A DNA stretch of 64,000 nt from Flavobacteriaceae bacterium R38 (GCA_009901575.1 WXYP01000003.1:1-64000), one strand, 5' to 3'. Shown: positions 26,296 to 34,700, counted from the first letter of the stretch. Numbers and translations: made by a program. The notes: generated from the sequence alone by a model not told the origin.

Positions 26296-26796
26296 CTATT
26301 CAGATTTAGTAATTTGATCAAGCTCTTTTAAAATATCCGGAATTCTGTAATCTCCTTCCATATTTTTAATTAGTTCAGAGGCATCTTCTACATCTATTCC
26401 AACTGAAGAAATATATAAAGGATTTTTACTTTTTCCCCTTAATACGGGAATAACAGTTTTGTGATTATTGAAAAAAGACCTTTTGGCAACACCGATTATA
26501 GGAATTTTTTCTTTTAAAGCACTCCATAAATGACCACCTAATCCAAAATTTTTATCGTTGTCAATATAGATATGTCCATCTACAATAATGACTTCTATTT
26601 TTTCCAGATCTATTCTTTCTATTATTTGAAGCAGACAAGGAAGTTCTCTTTTATAGAACTGACCAGGAACATATTCTTTAACATCATTGATTTTTTCTAC
26701 AATGACTTCTTTTTTTGAAATATTTTGAAAAGAAAAAAGTACGCCAACAGCTTTGGCGTACTTTTCTTTATAATGGACGTCTATGGTTAAAATCAT
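26296..26796 (-). CDS. Endonuclease V-like protein
   Basis: 166 residues, shorter than the ~220 of E. coli Nfi but with the core preserved. I align Asp6 (LTIDVHY), Glu51 (YVPGQFYKRE) and Asp73 (IIVDGHIYID) with the Nfi catalytic residues D35, E89 and D110. GGHLWSALKEKIPIIGVAKRSF and KNPLYISSVGIDV match the G(V/L)AxHLG...IGVAK and S.g..PL.iS.G blocks. EndoV cleaves next to deoxyinosine or inosine. Its location between a YwqK-like and an SMI1-like gene is unusual; it overlaps the former by one base (TAATG). A role in immunity is an inference. Confidence 0.78.
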   Translation of the reverse strand: MILTIDVHYKEKYAKAVGVLFSFQNISKKEVIVEKINDVKEYVPGQFYKRELPCLLQIIERIDLEKIEVIIVDGHIYIDNDKNFGLGGHLWSALKEKIPIIGVAKRSFFNNHKTVIPVLRGKSKNPLYISSVGIDVEDASELIKNMEGDYRIPDILKELDQITKSE

Positions 26797-27086
26797 TAAA
26801 AACTACCTAAAAGATTACCCTCTTGGTCAAATTCTTTAAAAGTTCCTGGTACAACTATATTATTTTTTAATAAATATTCTTCATTTATTTGACCATTCTC
26901 ATGATATCCACGTTGTAGCCCTTCAAGATACCCGTTTTGATATTCAAACTCTGTGAGTAATGCTCCGCTTTTGTAATACTCTATTCCTATACCGGTAAAA
27001 GGCTTACCCTCATAATAAAGAATTTCACTTCCGCCTCCATCTAACCCAAAGTACTCTAAATTTTTATAATCTACTCTTAAACTCAT
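26796..27086 (-). CDS. YwqK/MORN-like antitoxin-type protein
   Basis: 96 residues. Contains MORN-like units: YYEGKPFTGIGIEYYKSGAL, FEYQNGYLEGLQRGYHENGQI and GTFKEFDQEGNLLGSF, each with the Y..G...G.....Y...G pattern. YwqK-type proteins of this kind are antitoxin or immunity components. It heads a three-gene set bounded by R4 upstream and R3 downstream. Confidence 0.75.
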   Translation of the reverse strand: MSLRVDYKNLEYFGLDGGGSEILYYEGKPFTGIGIEYYKSGALLTEFEYQNGYLEGLQRGYHENGQINEEYLLKNNIVVPGTFKEFDQEGNLLGSF

Positions 27087-27123
27087 AATTAAAATTTTTT
27101 ATAGCCCTATAAATTTAATATTA

Positions 27124-27284
27124 CCTAACTAGCGCGTTTTTATAAGGCGTGTTTATTTAATATGTAATGAAGATAATTGAAGTAAGGTTTTTTTCATAAG
27201 ACTACTATTTACCAATTTACGGGTATGAAAAAATAATTAAATATAACTTTAAAAAAAGGCACGCTTTATAAAAGCGCGCCAGTA
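27124..27284. repeat. Cassette repeat R4, MITE-like with terminal inverted repeats
   Basis: 161 bases, near-identical to R3. Starts CCTAACTAGCGCGTTTTTAT, ends AAAAGCGCGCCAGTA. It separates the toxin and its neighbour from the downstream immunity set. Confidence 0.8.
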
Positions 27285-27298
27285 AGATAAAACGTTAT

Positions 27299-27880
27299 CT
27301 ATCCTCCAAAATACCTAACCCGTTTATTAGGATTTATATTCAATAAAAAAGAATCTGGCTTTAATATAATTTCTGATATAGGAGAATTATCTACACTAAA
27401 TATTACTTGTTGATTTGTATTATTGATTGAAAAAGAAATATTCCCTAATTCTCTTTGTATAGCCTCAGAAAGCTTATCCAAATTCTGTGGTTCAATAAAG
27501 GCTAATTCTAAACTATTTAAAAAGTAAGAATTGTTTTTAAAATCATCGAATCTTCTTAAAATAAGGTGTTTTATATCGTTTCTTTCTATTTCTTCAGTTA
27601 TTGCATATAAATCGGCCTCTTCATCTAAATTATCAGGATACTCAACATTAATTTTATATGCATTTTCAACAAGCAACTTTGTGTACCAATACTTCTCCTG
27701 AGGATAATTATTGCTGTACGATTTAACAATTAATGCAACAATGTTTAATATTGATGTAGTTTTTAAATAAGTTTCGAAACTTTCAATATCTGGTCTTAAT
27801 TCATCCATTTTAGGATCTGTTGCATCTAGGATCTGTTTTTCTTGATAGTATAAAAAATCTAAATTAAAATCTATTTTCAT
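27299..27880 (-). CDS. Probable cognate immunity protein of the 684-residue toxin
   Basis: 193 residues, acidic, without signal or membrane segment. Mostly helical (KMDELRPDIESFETYLKT, IVALIVKSYSNNYPQEKYWYTKLLVENAYKI) with a beta-rich C-terminus (ISFSINNTNQQVIFSVDNS). No family recognised. It begins 6 bases after the toxin gene in the same direction and precedes the first cassette repeat, the standard position of a cognate immunity gene. Function is inferred from that position alone. Confidence 0.55.
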   Translation of the reverse strand: MKIDFNLDFLYYQEKQILDATDPKMDELRPDIESFETYLKTTSILNIVALIVKSYSNNYPQEKYWYTKLLVENAYKINVEYPDNLDEEADLYAITEEIERNDIKHLILRRFDDFKNNSYFLNSLELAFIEPQNLDKLSEAIQRELGNISFSINNTNQQVIFSVDNSPISEIILKPDSFLLNINPNKRVRYFGG

Positions 27881-27886
27881 AATTTT

Positions 27887-29905
27887 TTAGTTTATATAAT
27901 GGTTGTAAATTACTTTGTCTTTTAATATGTCAAATATTTCCTCAAATTCTCTATGATTGATAGTACCTGTATTTCCTACAGCTAATTTTTTAGCTAGATT
28001 AAAATTACTTTCAATATCTTCAATACGATCTATTAGCTTTTTGATTTCTTTAACTTTTAGGTTTTTTCCTTTTTTAAGGCTAAAAGTACTTCCATTTGGA
28101 GTTACAGCTCTTATTTCATTTAAACGATTTGATAAGAAAAATTTAATGTCTGCAATGCTTAGTCCAAAACCACTAGGATGGTTATGAGTCATTATAGCTT
28201 GTCTTGATCTAAGTAGAATTTTATCTGGCCATATAATCCTATCTTTTAGATTAGAGGTGAAAAACTCGTCGACTCTAGTATTTTTATTAAATATTTTTCC
28301 AAATTCTATATCGAAAAGTTGAATTCTTTTTTCAAAACTAATAATTTCTTCAGGAGCATCATCAAAAATTTTACTTACTTTCTTTGCAAAGAATTCACTA
28401 GACCCCTTTTCTTTAATGCTCTTGGTTATATTATCATCTAACTCATCAATATCTTTTTTGAATTTTTTCTGTGCCTTTTTTCTAGCTTCATTTAATCGTT
28501 TTGCTAATTGTGTAGCAAAAGCTTTAACAGTTTTAATAAACCGAACAGCTGCTAAAATACCCGTTATAACCTCTCCAACTACTAAAAGATCTTCCCCGAT
28601 TTGTTTTATAATTTCATAACTGCTCTTTTCCCGGGAATAACGGTTTCCTAATTTTTCAAATGCTTCTTGAATTTCTTTAAGAATACCATTGACAATTCCA
28701 TCTTTGGTTATTTCATTATAATAATTTATTAAAGCTTGCTTAATTGCAGTTACATTTTCACGGTCTGATAAGGTGAGAATAAAGGCTAAACCTCTAATAG
28801 TTCCGGTAATAAAATTAATAATACCGTCATAGAGCCCGCATATAAATGCATTCGCATAGTTTGCATACTTTGTTACTTCTTTAAATATAGAAACAAAAGC
28901 ATTAAAAAAAGGATTGATTAAATCTTTGATGAGCTCATAGAAAAAACGTAAAACCTCTTTATAAGAGAATTCAAAAGTCTCAAAGTTTGGTAAATTGGTT
29001 ATTTTTTTATCTAGCTGATGATCTTCATCTAAAAACCTGAGAATACTCTCATCTAATTTTTGGAAGTATGCAATAGCCTTATTTAGAGATTCCTGATAAT
29101 CGGGAACAAAGAGAGGATCAAACTTTTCGTCACCGACTAACGGATTCCAATTTTCTTCTTTGGTTTTAAAAGAATCGATTTCATCTGCTAACGCATTTAA
29201 TATAGGTGCCCAAAATTGATTGAAACCTATATTTATTTGTACTAAAATAGCATTGACTATATCAAAACTATTTTCTTTAATATAATTAGTAAATTCTTGT
29301 CTAAAAAAGTCTTTAATAATAGCTATAAGTGACTTTCTATTGGCACTTCCAATAGTATTTGGCGCCATTTTATTAGTAATATCAATAGCAAACTCTCCTA
29401 GACTTCGATGCTTTTTAGAATTAGTAGCCCATGATCTTAAAATTGAATCGGCAACTCTGACTCCTACGATTTGATTAATTTTTGAAAAAGGAAGATTTGC
29501 TTCTTCTAGAGAATTAACATTTTTTCTTTTTACCCCTTCTAAATCTGTTACTTCTAGGAAAATAACAATCTGGTTATCACTAGCTCTGGTTCTTTTGAAT
29601 CTATCTTTTGCAGTTTCATAATCTGTATCAGGAAAAAAAGAATAGCGAACAAGGTCCGGACCTACCGAATTAACTTCCAAACCTTTTGAAAAGGAAGATA
29701 TATTGCTGGTAATAGAATTGAGTTGAGAAGCTTCTGGAAATGAAAATACCGTATTTTCATTAGATTTTTTCAGTAACCCTAGGCTTTCTAAATCCTCCGG
29801 AACTTCATTCATAGGAGACCCTGGTGCTAAAGGTGTTCTTGGGCTCTCTAAATCATCCAAACCAAACCTGTCTGCCAACGCAAAGCGGCTGTTTTTTATA
29901 GTCAT
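27887..29905 (-). CDS. Large putative polymorphic toxin with HNHP...SxxD C-terminal domain
   Basis: 672 residues from MTIKNSRFALADRFGLD (an ATG 12 codons upstream is possible). The N-terminal ~200 residues carry no signal peptide and no family I recognise. Around 330-480 there are amphipathic to hydrophobic stretches (DGIINFITGTIRGLAFILTL, VGEVITGILAAVRFIK) that could cross or disturb membranes. Near residue 575 the motif THNHPSGFGLSIADIKFF resembles the JAB/RadC metal-binding HxHP...SxxD signature, one residue shorter than usual, in a domain followed by EIRAVTPNGSTFSL. Such C-terminal domains occur in polymorphic toxins. The following gene is likely its immunity partner. Confidence 0.62.
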   Translation of the reverse strand: MTIKNSRFALADRFGLDDLESPRTPLAPGSPMNEVPEDLESLGLLKKSNENTVFSFPEASQLNSITSNISSFSKGLEVNSVGPDLVRYSFFPDTDYETAKDRFKRTRASDNQIVIFLEVTDLEGVKRKNVNSLEEANLPFSKINQIVGVRVADSILRSWATNSKKHRSLGEFAIDITNKMAPNTIGSANRKSLIAIIKDFFRQEFTNYIKENSFDIVNAILVQINIGFNQFWAPILNALADEIDSFKTKEENWNPLVGDEKFDPLFVPDYQESLNKAIAYFQKLDESILRFLDEDHQLDKKITNLPNFETFEFSYKEVLRFFYELIKDLINPFFNAFVSIFKEVTKYANYANAFICGLYDGIINFITGTIRGLAFILTLSDRENVTAIKQALINYYNEITKDGIVNGILKEIQEAFEKLGNRYSREKSSYEIIKQIGEDLLVVGEVITGILAAVRFIKTVKAFATQLAKRLNEARKKAQKKFKKDIDELDDNITKSIKEKGSSEFFAKKVSKIFDDAPEEIISFEKRIQLFDIEFGKIFNKNTRVDEFFTSNLKDRIIWPDKILLRSRQAIMTHNHPSGFGLSIADIKFFLSNRLNEIRAVTPNGSTFSLKKGKNLKVKEIKKLIDRIEDIESNFNLAKKLAVGNTGTINHREFEEIFDILKDKVIYNHYIN

Positions 29906-29939
29906 AATTATATGATTTAAAATTTTTGAATTAAATACC

Positions 29940-30075
29940 ATTACTGAAATAATTTTATAGCAATAAAAAGCCCTTTTTCCCTTTCTATTTCAAAATAAAA
30001 AGAAACCATAGCTACTGCTATGCTTGATTTTTCTTATTCGTATAAAGAAAATAATAAGCATTTTCTTTAGCGACA
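29940..30075. repeat. Diverged leader repeat, copy 2 (before toxin)
   Basis: ACTGAAATAA..., CCTTTCTATTTCA..., then AT-rich segments in the same order as 23994-24130. It also contains the small palindrome CATAGCTACTGCTATG. Upstream of the toxin gene on the minus strand. Confidence 0.45.
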
Positions 30076-30097
30076 AAACAATATCAGAAATGGTATA

Positions 30098-30223
30098 AAA
30101 AGACTGCCTGAAAGCATATGTCGATTATGATCGATACCGAAAGCCGGTGTGCCTGATTGTCTTTGGTCTTGATCGCAGCCAAGAGCAATACAATTCTTAA
30201 TGTTGCTTTACAGACAGTCTTTT
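30098..30223. other. 126-bp structured inverted repeat between two large genes
   Basis: Arms AAAAGACTGCCTGAAAG (30098-30114) and CTTTACAGACAGTCTTTT (30206-30223) pair with one mismatch and one bulge. The enclosed ~90 bases are richer in G and C than the flanks and lack a long frame. On the minus strand it follows the 1166-residue gene and precedes the toxin. It could be a terminator, a processing signal or a small RNA. Confidence 0.55.
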
Positions 30224-30309
30224 ACAAATGAGTGGCTTTGCAGACAAGCCAATAGCCTTAAGTGCTTATTTTATAACTTAAAAGGTCTAAAGCTTGTCAC
30301 CACAGAATA

Positions 30310-33300
30310 TTATTGGACAATAAAATCGCCTTCAATGATGTCAAAATCAATACCATCTTTAGCTTGCCCTACAGCTTCTTCGTCTTCGCAAAAGCATGGA
30401 AGTCCGTTTTCATCCAACACCCCAGATCTGGCCTGTAATAAGGTCAAAGAAGTTGGTAATTTGGTTTCCCAAGGCTCTCCCTCAACTTCTCCGATAGGCT
30501 GTTGTAATTCTTCTACGATAGACAAATGTAAATCGTCATCAAACGTAATATCACGACCTTCAAAGATTTCACCGGTTTCCAGGTAGTACATTACTGCTTC
30601 TTCAAAACCTGGACGTACAGAAACTACTGTTCTCGCCATACCAGATTGTAAAAAGGCTTTAAATAACGGATCTGTATCTTCTTCATTAAACAACCGTTCC
30701 CATTGCTCTTGATCTGCCCAGAAATAAGGATAGAATAAATAACTCATTACGTCCCATTCAAAAGCTTGTTCGAAGAATTTTACGCGACGTGCGTGTTGTT
30801 CATAACTCTTGGTTCTGGTAATTAATCCTTTTCCATCACGAAGGTTTCCAGGTTCAAAATTGAAATTAAACGGACGTAATAATAGTTCTAAACACGACTT
30901 TTTAAGCTCATTTTGTTCAATACGCCTTGCTTCTAAAGGATTATAAGTAGCTTTTGCTTCTTCAGCTTTTTGTAATTCTGCTAGTACGGCTTCATCATAA
31001 GCTGCTTTTCTGGCTTCATACGCAGTGATAATCGCATTAAACGTTTCCAATTGCCATTGTTCATAATATTCAGATGTTCTTTCACATTCGGCAACGACAT
31101 TATAAGCTGCTACTTCAATATCATCCCCTTTTGCACTTACTGGTAAAGCATCTTTAACAGCTGTAAAAGATAAAGGAACAGGATTTATATTAAGTTCATT
31201 TCTATTAAAGTGAAAACGGGTGGCTTTATCCCCAACTATTATTGAAACATGAGGAGTTTCCGGATCATTAGGATGAAAATGGAAACTACAATTTACTTTA
31301 GCATTTGAACAAACATAACCTTCGGGAATTTCAATATCATTTGCAGTATGCGCTACATATTTACCTTCAGTTGCACTGGAAACAGGTCTTCTTTCAAAAT
31401 CGTAACTTTTTCCAACCTGAATCATTTCTGAAGGAGGAGGAGTTACCTCGGCATTATAAGTTGCCGCCCAAAAAGCATATTTAGAAAGGGAAACATCAGT
31501 ATGATTTGCAATTTGATATGCACCAATTCCTCTTGGATCTATAGGCTCTTTAAGTAAGGATAAATTGCTATACCTGTTTTCGCCGTTTTTAAGAAATGCA
31601 GCTGGCTCAGGAACCATAAATTCATACATCAATCGCTTACCATAATTAACTACTGTGTTTTTATAAACCTTATCGATCCATCTATATACACCACTTACGT
31701 GACTTTTCCCGCCAATATTATTAAATCCGTGTGTATTGGTATCTTCGGTTTCCTCAATAATTTTAGAGATTCGCTTTTCAGATACTTTTTGTACGATACG
31801 CTCCAAAGCTTGTTCAGTTACTTCCTGAGCATATGAAACTGCTTGAGCATCTGATTCTGAAGTAGATGTGTTGGACGCGAAATCTGCCGAAGCATTGAAG
31901 AAGAATTTTCCCGTTTTTCCACCAGAAAACCCAGTTGCAAAACTTCTGTCTTCGTTAATAATACTGGAAATCTCACGTTGTAACTCATTACGTTCTGTAG
32001 AAGAGGTATCGGTTTGTGATTCACTTTCTAATTCGGAAGAAGTTTCTAACGTATCTTCAGATCTTCTTAGTTTTCTATTGGCACGTTCCTTATATTCTCC
32101 TTGCATGATGTTTTCAATATGTGAAACTTCACCGGGCACATAGCAGCAGATTTCTTGTTCTACACGTCTGTAATCTGCAACACCCAATTGAGAAATTCCG
32201 ATAACATCACTTACAGAAGTATCTGTAGATTCATCAGATCCATCACTTCCATCGCCACCGCTATTATCTCCATTTCCGTCACCACCACTATTGTCTCCAT
32301 TGTCTCCGCTTCCATCATCACCATTAGAGCTAATTAAAACTGCAGTACCCGAAACAGATTCGCTTTGAGATACGATAGAATTGAAAGCGAGAACGTCTCC
32401 GTTATCTAAGGAAATTTGACCCTGTACATTTACAGAAACAATACCTGGAAAAGAAGTTACAGGAGTTGAAGGAAATGTCACTCTTACCGATTGGTTAAGT
32501 GGAGTGGGTACAAACGTGCTTCCGGTCTCTTCTACACCTCCAAATGAAATGGTATAGCTCATTGCTGTTACCGAAGCATTATATCCCGTATTGAGTGTCA
32601 AGTCTAAATAGAATTCATCTCCTGTAATTGGATCAATTGGATCTGGATCAGAACCATCGATAGAAGGAGGGCTGACAATATTGCGTAAAATATAAGAATA
32701 GGCTGTAGAAGAATTAGAACTAGAAGATTCTTCGATAGTAATCATTTCTCCCTGATGGCTTACTACAGTATTAGATAAGTCGACTCTACCAAATAAAGAA
32801 CCATTAAGTTTCTTCATTTCATCTTCAATAGCAGTAATTGCTTGTGGAATATCGTTATAAACATCTAACCCTAAATCCTGTACAACAGTTAAAGAACCAG
32901 CGGAAATTTTATCGGTTAAATACGATGTTGATAAAGAATTTTCAACTGAATAAGAAAAGTCAGGAAGTACTAATCCGGGATAAGTTTCTTCACCAGTTTC
33001 AGGATCGACAACCGGAGTAATAGCCTGTTTTAAAGTATCAACTTCTTGCTCATAAGTATTTACAGCAGCGGTATAAGACGATTCAGATTCTAATAAAAAT
33101 CTGGAATGCACCTTTTTAAGCTCGTCAATAGCCTGTTCCAGATTATTTAAATTTTGTAACGTAGATGCCACTTGTGCAGTACTTTGCTGTTGATTTGAAG
33201 AAGTACTGGTAGAAGAATGGTCTTGTACTGCCTTAGGCTTTTGCATCACCATGTTTTTAGGTACTACAACACGAGCACAGGCTGTTCTCTTTAAATGTTG

Positions 33301-33810
33301 AGGTAGGGCAATATTTTGGTCTTCTGAAAATCCGGTAATAAAAGCATTAAATTCTACTAAGAATTTATTAGCAACAATTAATTGTATGATTGCTTCTCGA
33401 ACATAAGAAGATTTTTTATTGACTGTCTGAAAATATAGGTTTTCCCATAACAAGGCAAGATCTGCATTTGTTAAAGGGGTAACTCCTGATATTTTAGCAG
33501 CCACATCTGCGATAGTAATCGCTTTTTTCCTATTCCTGGCCAACCAGGAAGCAAAAGTACCAAGGGCAGGGTTAATTGCTTTTACATTTGCCACTTTAGC
33601 CAAAGGCGTAAATGTACTGGCAACTTGTCTTAAAGCAGTTCTCCTGCCTGATAAATCACTCTCAGGAAGTGCAGAAATACTTTGATAAAACGTACTGGTA
33701 GTAAGTTCGTCATTATAAATAAAACCGTATTGTTTTTCTTCGTCTGTTAATAGTTGTGGATTACGAACCGTTACAAACCTAAAGAGGTCTGATTTAATAG
33801 GTCTAGCCAT
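30310..33810 (-). CDS. 1166-residue island protein of unknown family
   Basis: No signal peptide. Residues ~1-165 are a helical domain (MARPIKSDLFRFVTVRNPQ), ~195-215 a Ser/Gln linker, ~215-275 a coiled coil (LNNLEQAIDELKKVHSRFL), ~380-490 a beta-rich domain, ~493-529 a Gly/Asp/Ser/Asn linker. Then a strongly ordered core begins at ~547 (YRRVEQEICCYVPGEVSHIE), helical and charged to ~620, with GVYRWIDKVYKN and YGKRLMYEFMVPEPAAF near 700-735, which look like conserved motifs. A long helix rich in Ala and Glu occurs near 935-960. I recognise no named family. Its size, position and neighbours suggest a structural or toxin-delivery component. Confidence 0.6.
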   Translation of the reverse strand: MARPIKSDLFRFVTVRNPQLLTDEEKQYGFIYNDELTTSTFYQSISALPESDLSGRRTALRQVASTFTPLAKVANVKAINPALGTFASWLARNRKKAITIADVAAKISGVTPLTNADLALLWENLYFQTVNKKSSYVREAIIQLIVANKFLVEFNAFITGFSEDQNIALPQHLKRTACARVVVPKNMVMQKPKAVQDHSSTSTSSNQQQSTAQVASTLQNLNNLEQAIDELKKVHSRFLLESESSYTAAVNTYEQEVDTLKQAITPVVDPETGEETYPGLVLPDFSYSVENSLSTSYLTDKISAGSLTVVQDLGLDVYNDIPQAITAIEDEMKKLNGSLFGRVDLSNTVVSHQGEMITIEESSSSNSSTAYSYILRNIVSPPSIDGSDPDPIDPITGDEFYLDLTLNTGYNASVTAMSYTISFGGVEETGSTFVPTPLNQSVRVTFPSTPVTSFPGIVSVNVQGQISLDNGDVLAFNSIVSQSESVSGTAVLISSNGDDGSGDNGDNSGGDGNGDNSGGDGSDGSDESTDTSVSDVIGISQLGVADYRRVEQEICCYVPGEVSHIENIMQGEYKERANRKLRRSEDTLETSSELESESQTDTSSTERNELQREISSIINEDRSFATGFSGGKTGKFFFNASADFASNTSTSESDAQAVSYAQEVTEQALERIVQKVSEKRISKIIEETEDTNTHGFNNIGGKSHVSGVYRWIDKVYKNTVVNYGKRLMYEFMVPEPAAFLKNGENRYSNLSLLKEPIDPRGIGAYQIANHTDVSLSKYAFWAATYNAEVTPPPSEMIQVGKSYDFERRPVSSATEGKYVAHTANDIEIPEGYVCSNAKVNCSFHFHPNDPETPHVSIIVGDKATRFHFNRNELNINPVPLSFTAVKDALPVSAKGDDIEVAAYNVVAECERTSEYYEQWQLETFNAIITAYEARKAAYDEAVLAELQKAEEAKATYNPLEARRIEQNELKKSCLELLLRPFNFNFEPGNLRDGKGLITRTKSYEQHARRVKFFEQAFEWDVMSYLFYPYFWADQEQWERLFNEEDTDPLFKAFLQSGMARTVVSVRPGFEEAVMYYLETGEIFEGRDITFDDDLHLSIVEELQQPIGEVEGEPWETKLPTSLTLLQARSGVLDENGLPCFCEDEEAVGQAKDGIDFDIIEGDFIVQ

Positions 33811-33823
33811 AATTTTAATTCTT

Positions 33824-33847
33824 TAAAATGTTAAAAATTGTTTTTTC
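33824..33847. repeat. Direct repeat copy of HTH gene 3' end, ahead of the 1166-residue gene
   Basis: Identical over 24 bases to 34494-34517. On the minus strand it encodes EKTIFNIL, the same residues as the end of the small HTH protein, and is followed by a stop and the start of the large gene. It appears to be a remnant of a duplicated HTH gene end. Confidence 0.6.
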
Positions 33848-33926
33848 TAAGATGAAAAACTGTTCATTGAATTCATCATCTGTTTATTTTGAAAAGTTGT
33901 ATTTTGAGTGTTGAAGATGTAAACCG

Positions 33927-34469
33927 CTAAACGATAGTATTACAACACACAAAATTTAATGTTACCTTGTTGGAAACATTGCCTAAAAAATCTTCGGTCT
34001 GTAGTATCATTGAAAATAAATTTTCTGCTCCTTTGTATTTTAAAGGATCAACTTCAATATTAAAGAAATGATCAATTTTAGGAATTTCGAGCCCATGCGA
34101 ATCACCCTCAATAACCAATAGTTTTTCATCAAAAATAAAAGCTTCATTTGTTCTGATTACTTCCCCTTTATATAATGGAGTAATTCCAGGAGCTATAGAT
34201 GATACATTGGATAAGACGACTTTTTTTAATGGTTTTAACCCGGAATAGAAACGAAAAATTCCTGGCCAGAAATAAATACTTTCCTGATTGTAAATAAAAC
34301 TTCCATCGTTACTTTCCTCTATAAAAACATAAACCTGAAATCCACCATTGGGTTCTATGATTCGTGGAAGAGGAATTTTAACATCAATAAAATTGTTTAA
34401 AAGAGATTCTAATTGTGTTTCAAAAGAAGGCCTTTTTGTTTTGGAAGAGAAATTTGTGGAGTATTTCAT
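33927..34469 (-). CDS. Beta-rich protein homologous to the 17067-17669 fibre-like protein
   Basis: 180 residues. From residue ~35 on it matches the fibre-like protein at the opposite end of the island: YFWPGIFRFYSGLKPLKKVVLSN, SIAPGITPLYKGEV, FNIEVDPLKYKGAENLFSM and TEDFLGNVSNKVTLNF correspond in order. The first ~35 residues (KTKRPSFETQLESLLNNFID) seem a degenerate form of the ETGDKPTQQQF module. It is the first large gene of the leftward set, 11 bases after the small HTH gene. Confidence 0.6.
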   Translation of the reverse strand: MKYSTNFSSKTKRPSFETQLESLLNNFIDVKIPLPRIIEPNGGFQVYVFIEESNDGSFIYNQESIYFWPGIFRFYSGLKPLKKVVLSNVSSIAPGITPLYKGEVIRTNEAFIFDEKLLVIEGDSHGLEIPKIDHFFNIEVDPLKYKGAENLFSMILQTEDFLGNVSNKVTLNFVCCNTIV

Positions 34470-34480
34470 TTTCTTGGATT

Positions 34481-34639
34481 TTAAAGGTTTTTCAAAATGT
34501 TAAAAATTGTTTTTTCTGAAATAAAAAGCCGCTCTGTTAATTCTGCGACGATTATTTTCATTTGTTTGTCTGAGTTGTTCTTTACATAATTGTGAACAAA
34601 CTGTTTACGCTTTTCTAATAACAGTTTACTTCGTTGCAT
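34481..34639 (-). CDS. Small HTH protein of the phage-like island
   Basis: 52 residues: a basic N-terminus (RSKLLLEKRKQFVHNYVKNN) followed by a helix-turn-helix of the form IVAELTERLFISEKTIFNIL, with the pattern of region 4-like and DeoR-type recognition helices. Starts at ATG 34639, close to a perfect palindrome at 34679-34700. It is the first leftward gene opposite the S24 repressor, the place of a phage cro or activator-type gene. Function is inferred. Confidence 0.62.
   Translation of the reverse strand: MQRSKLLLEKRKQFVHNYVKNNSDKQMKIIVAELTERLFISEKTIFNILKNL
34494..34517. repeat. Direct repeat (24 bp) at HTH gene end
   Basis: Identical to 33824-33847; encodes the C-terminal end of the small HTH protein (EKTIFNIL). 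See that copy for comparison. Confidence 0.6.
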
Positions 34640-34678
34640 AGGTCTGAGTATTTAATAAATGAGACACAAAATCCACCC

Positions 34679-34700
34679 TTTTCAAACAAAAGTTTGAAAA
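34679..34700. promoter_or_regulatory. Palindromic operator candidate before the leftward genes
   Basis: Perfect inverted repeat with arms TTTTCAAAC (34679-34687) and GTTTGAAAA (34692-34700), 4 bases apart. It lies 40 bases upstream of the small HTH start and has the half-site GTTTGAAA also seen at 34881. A likely binding site for the S24 repressor or the HTH protein. Confidence 0.6.

Noticed and set aside
24446-27284. Possibility that the array is an integron or CRISPR
   Set aside because: No integrase, attC-type consensus, cas gene or regularly spaced unique spacers; repeats are 160 bp, few in number, and separate whole genes.
30098-30223. Template repeat of a diversity-generating retroelement
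   Set aside because: No reverse transcriptase gene or matching variable repeat was seen in the window.
31868-33020. Plus-strand frames overlapping the 1166-residue gene
   Set aside because: Antisense shadows with no domain features; the minus-strand frame is much longer and continuous.
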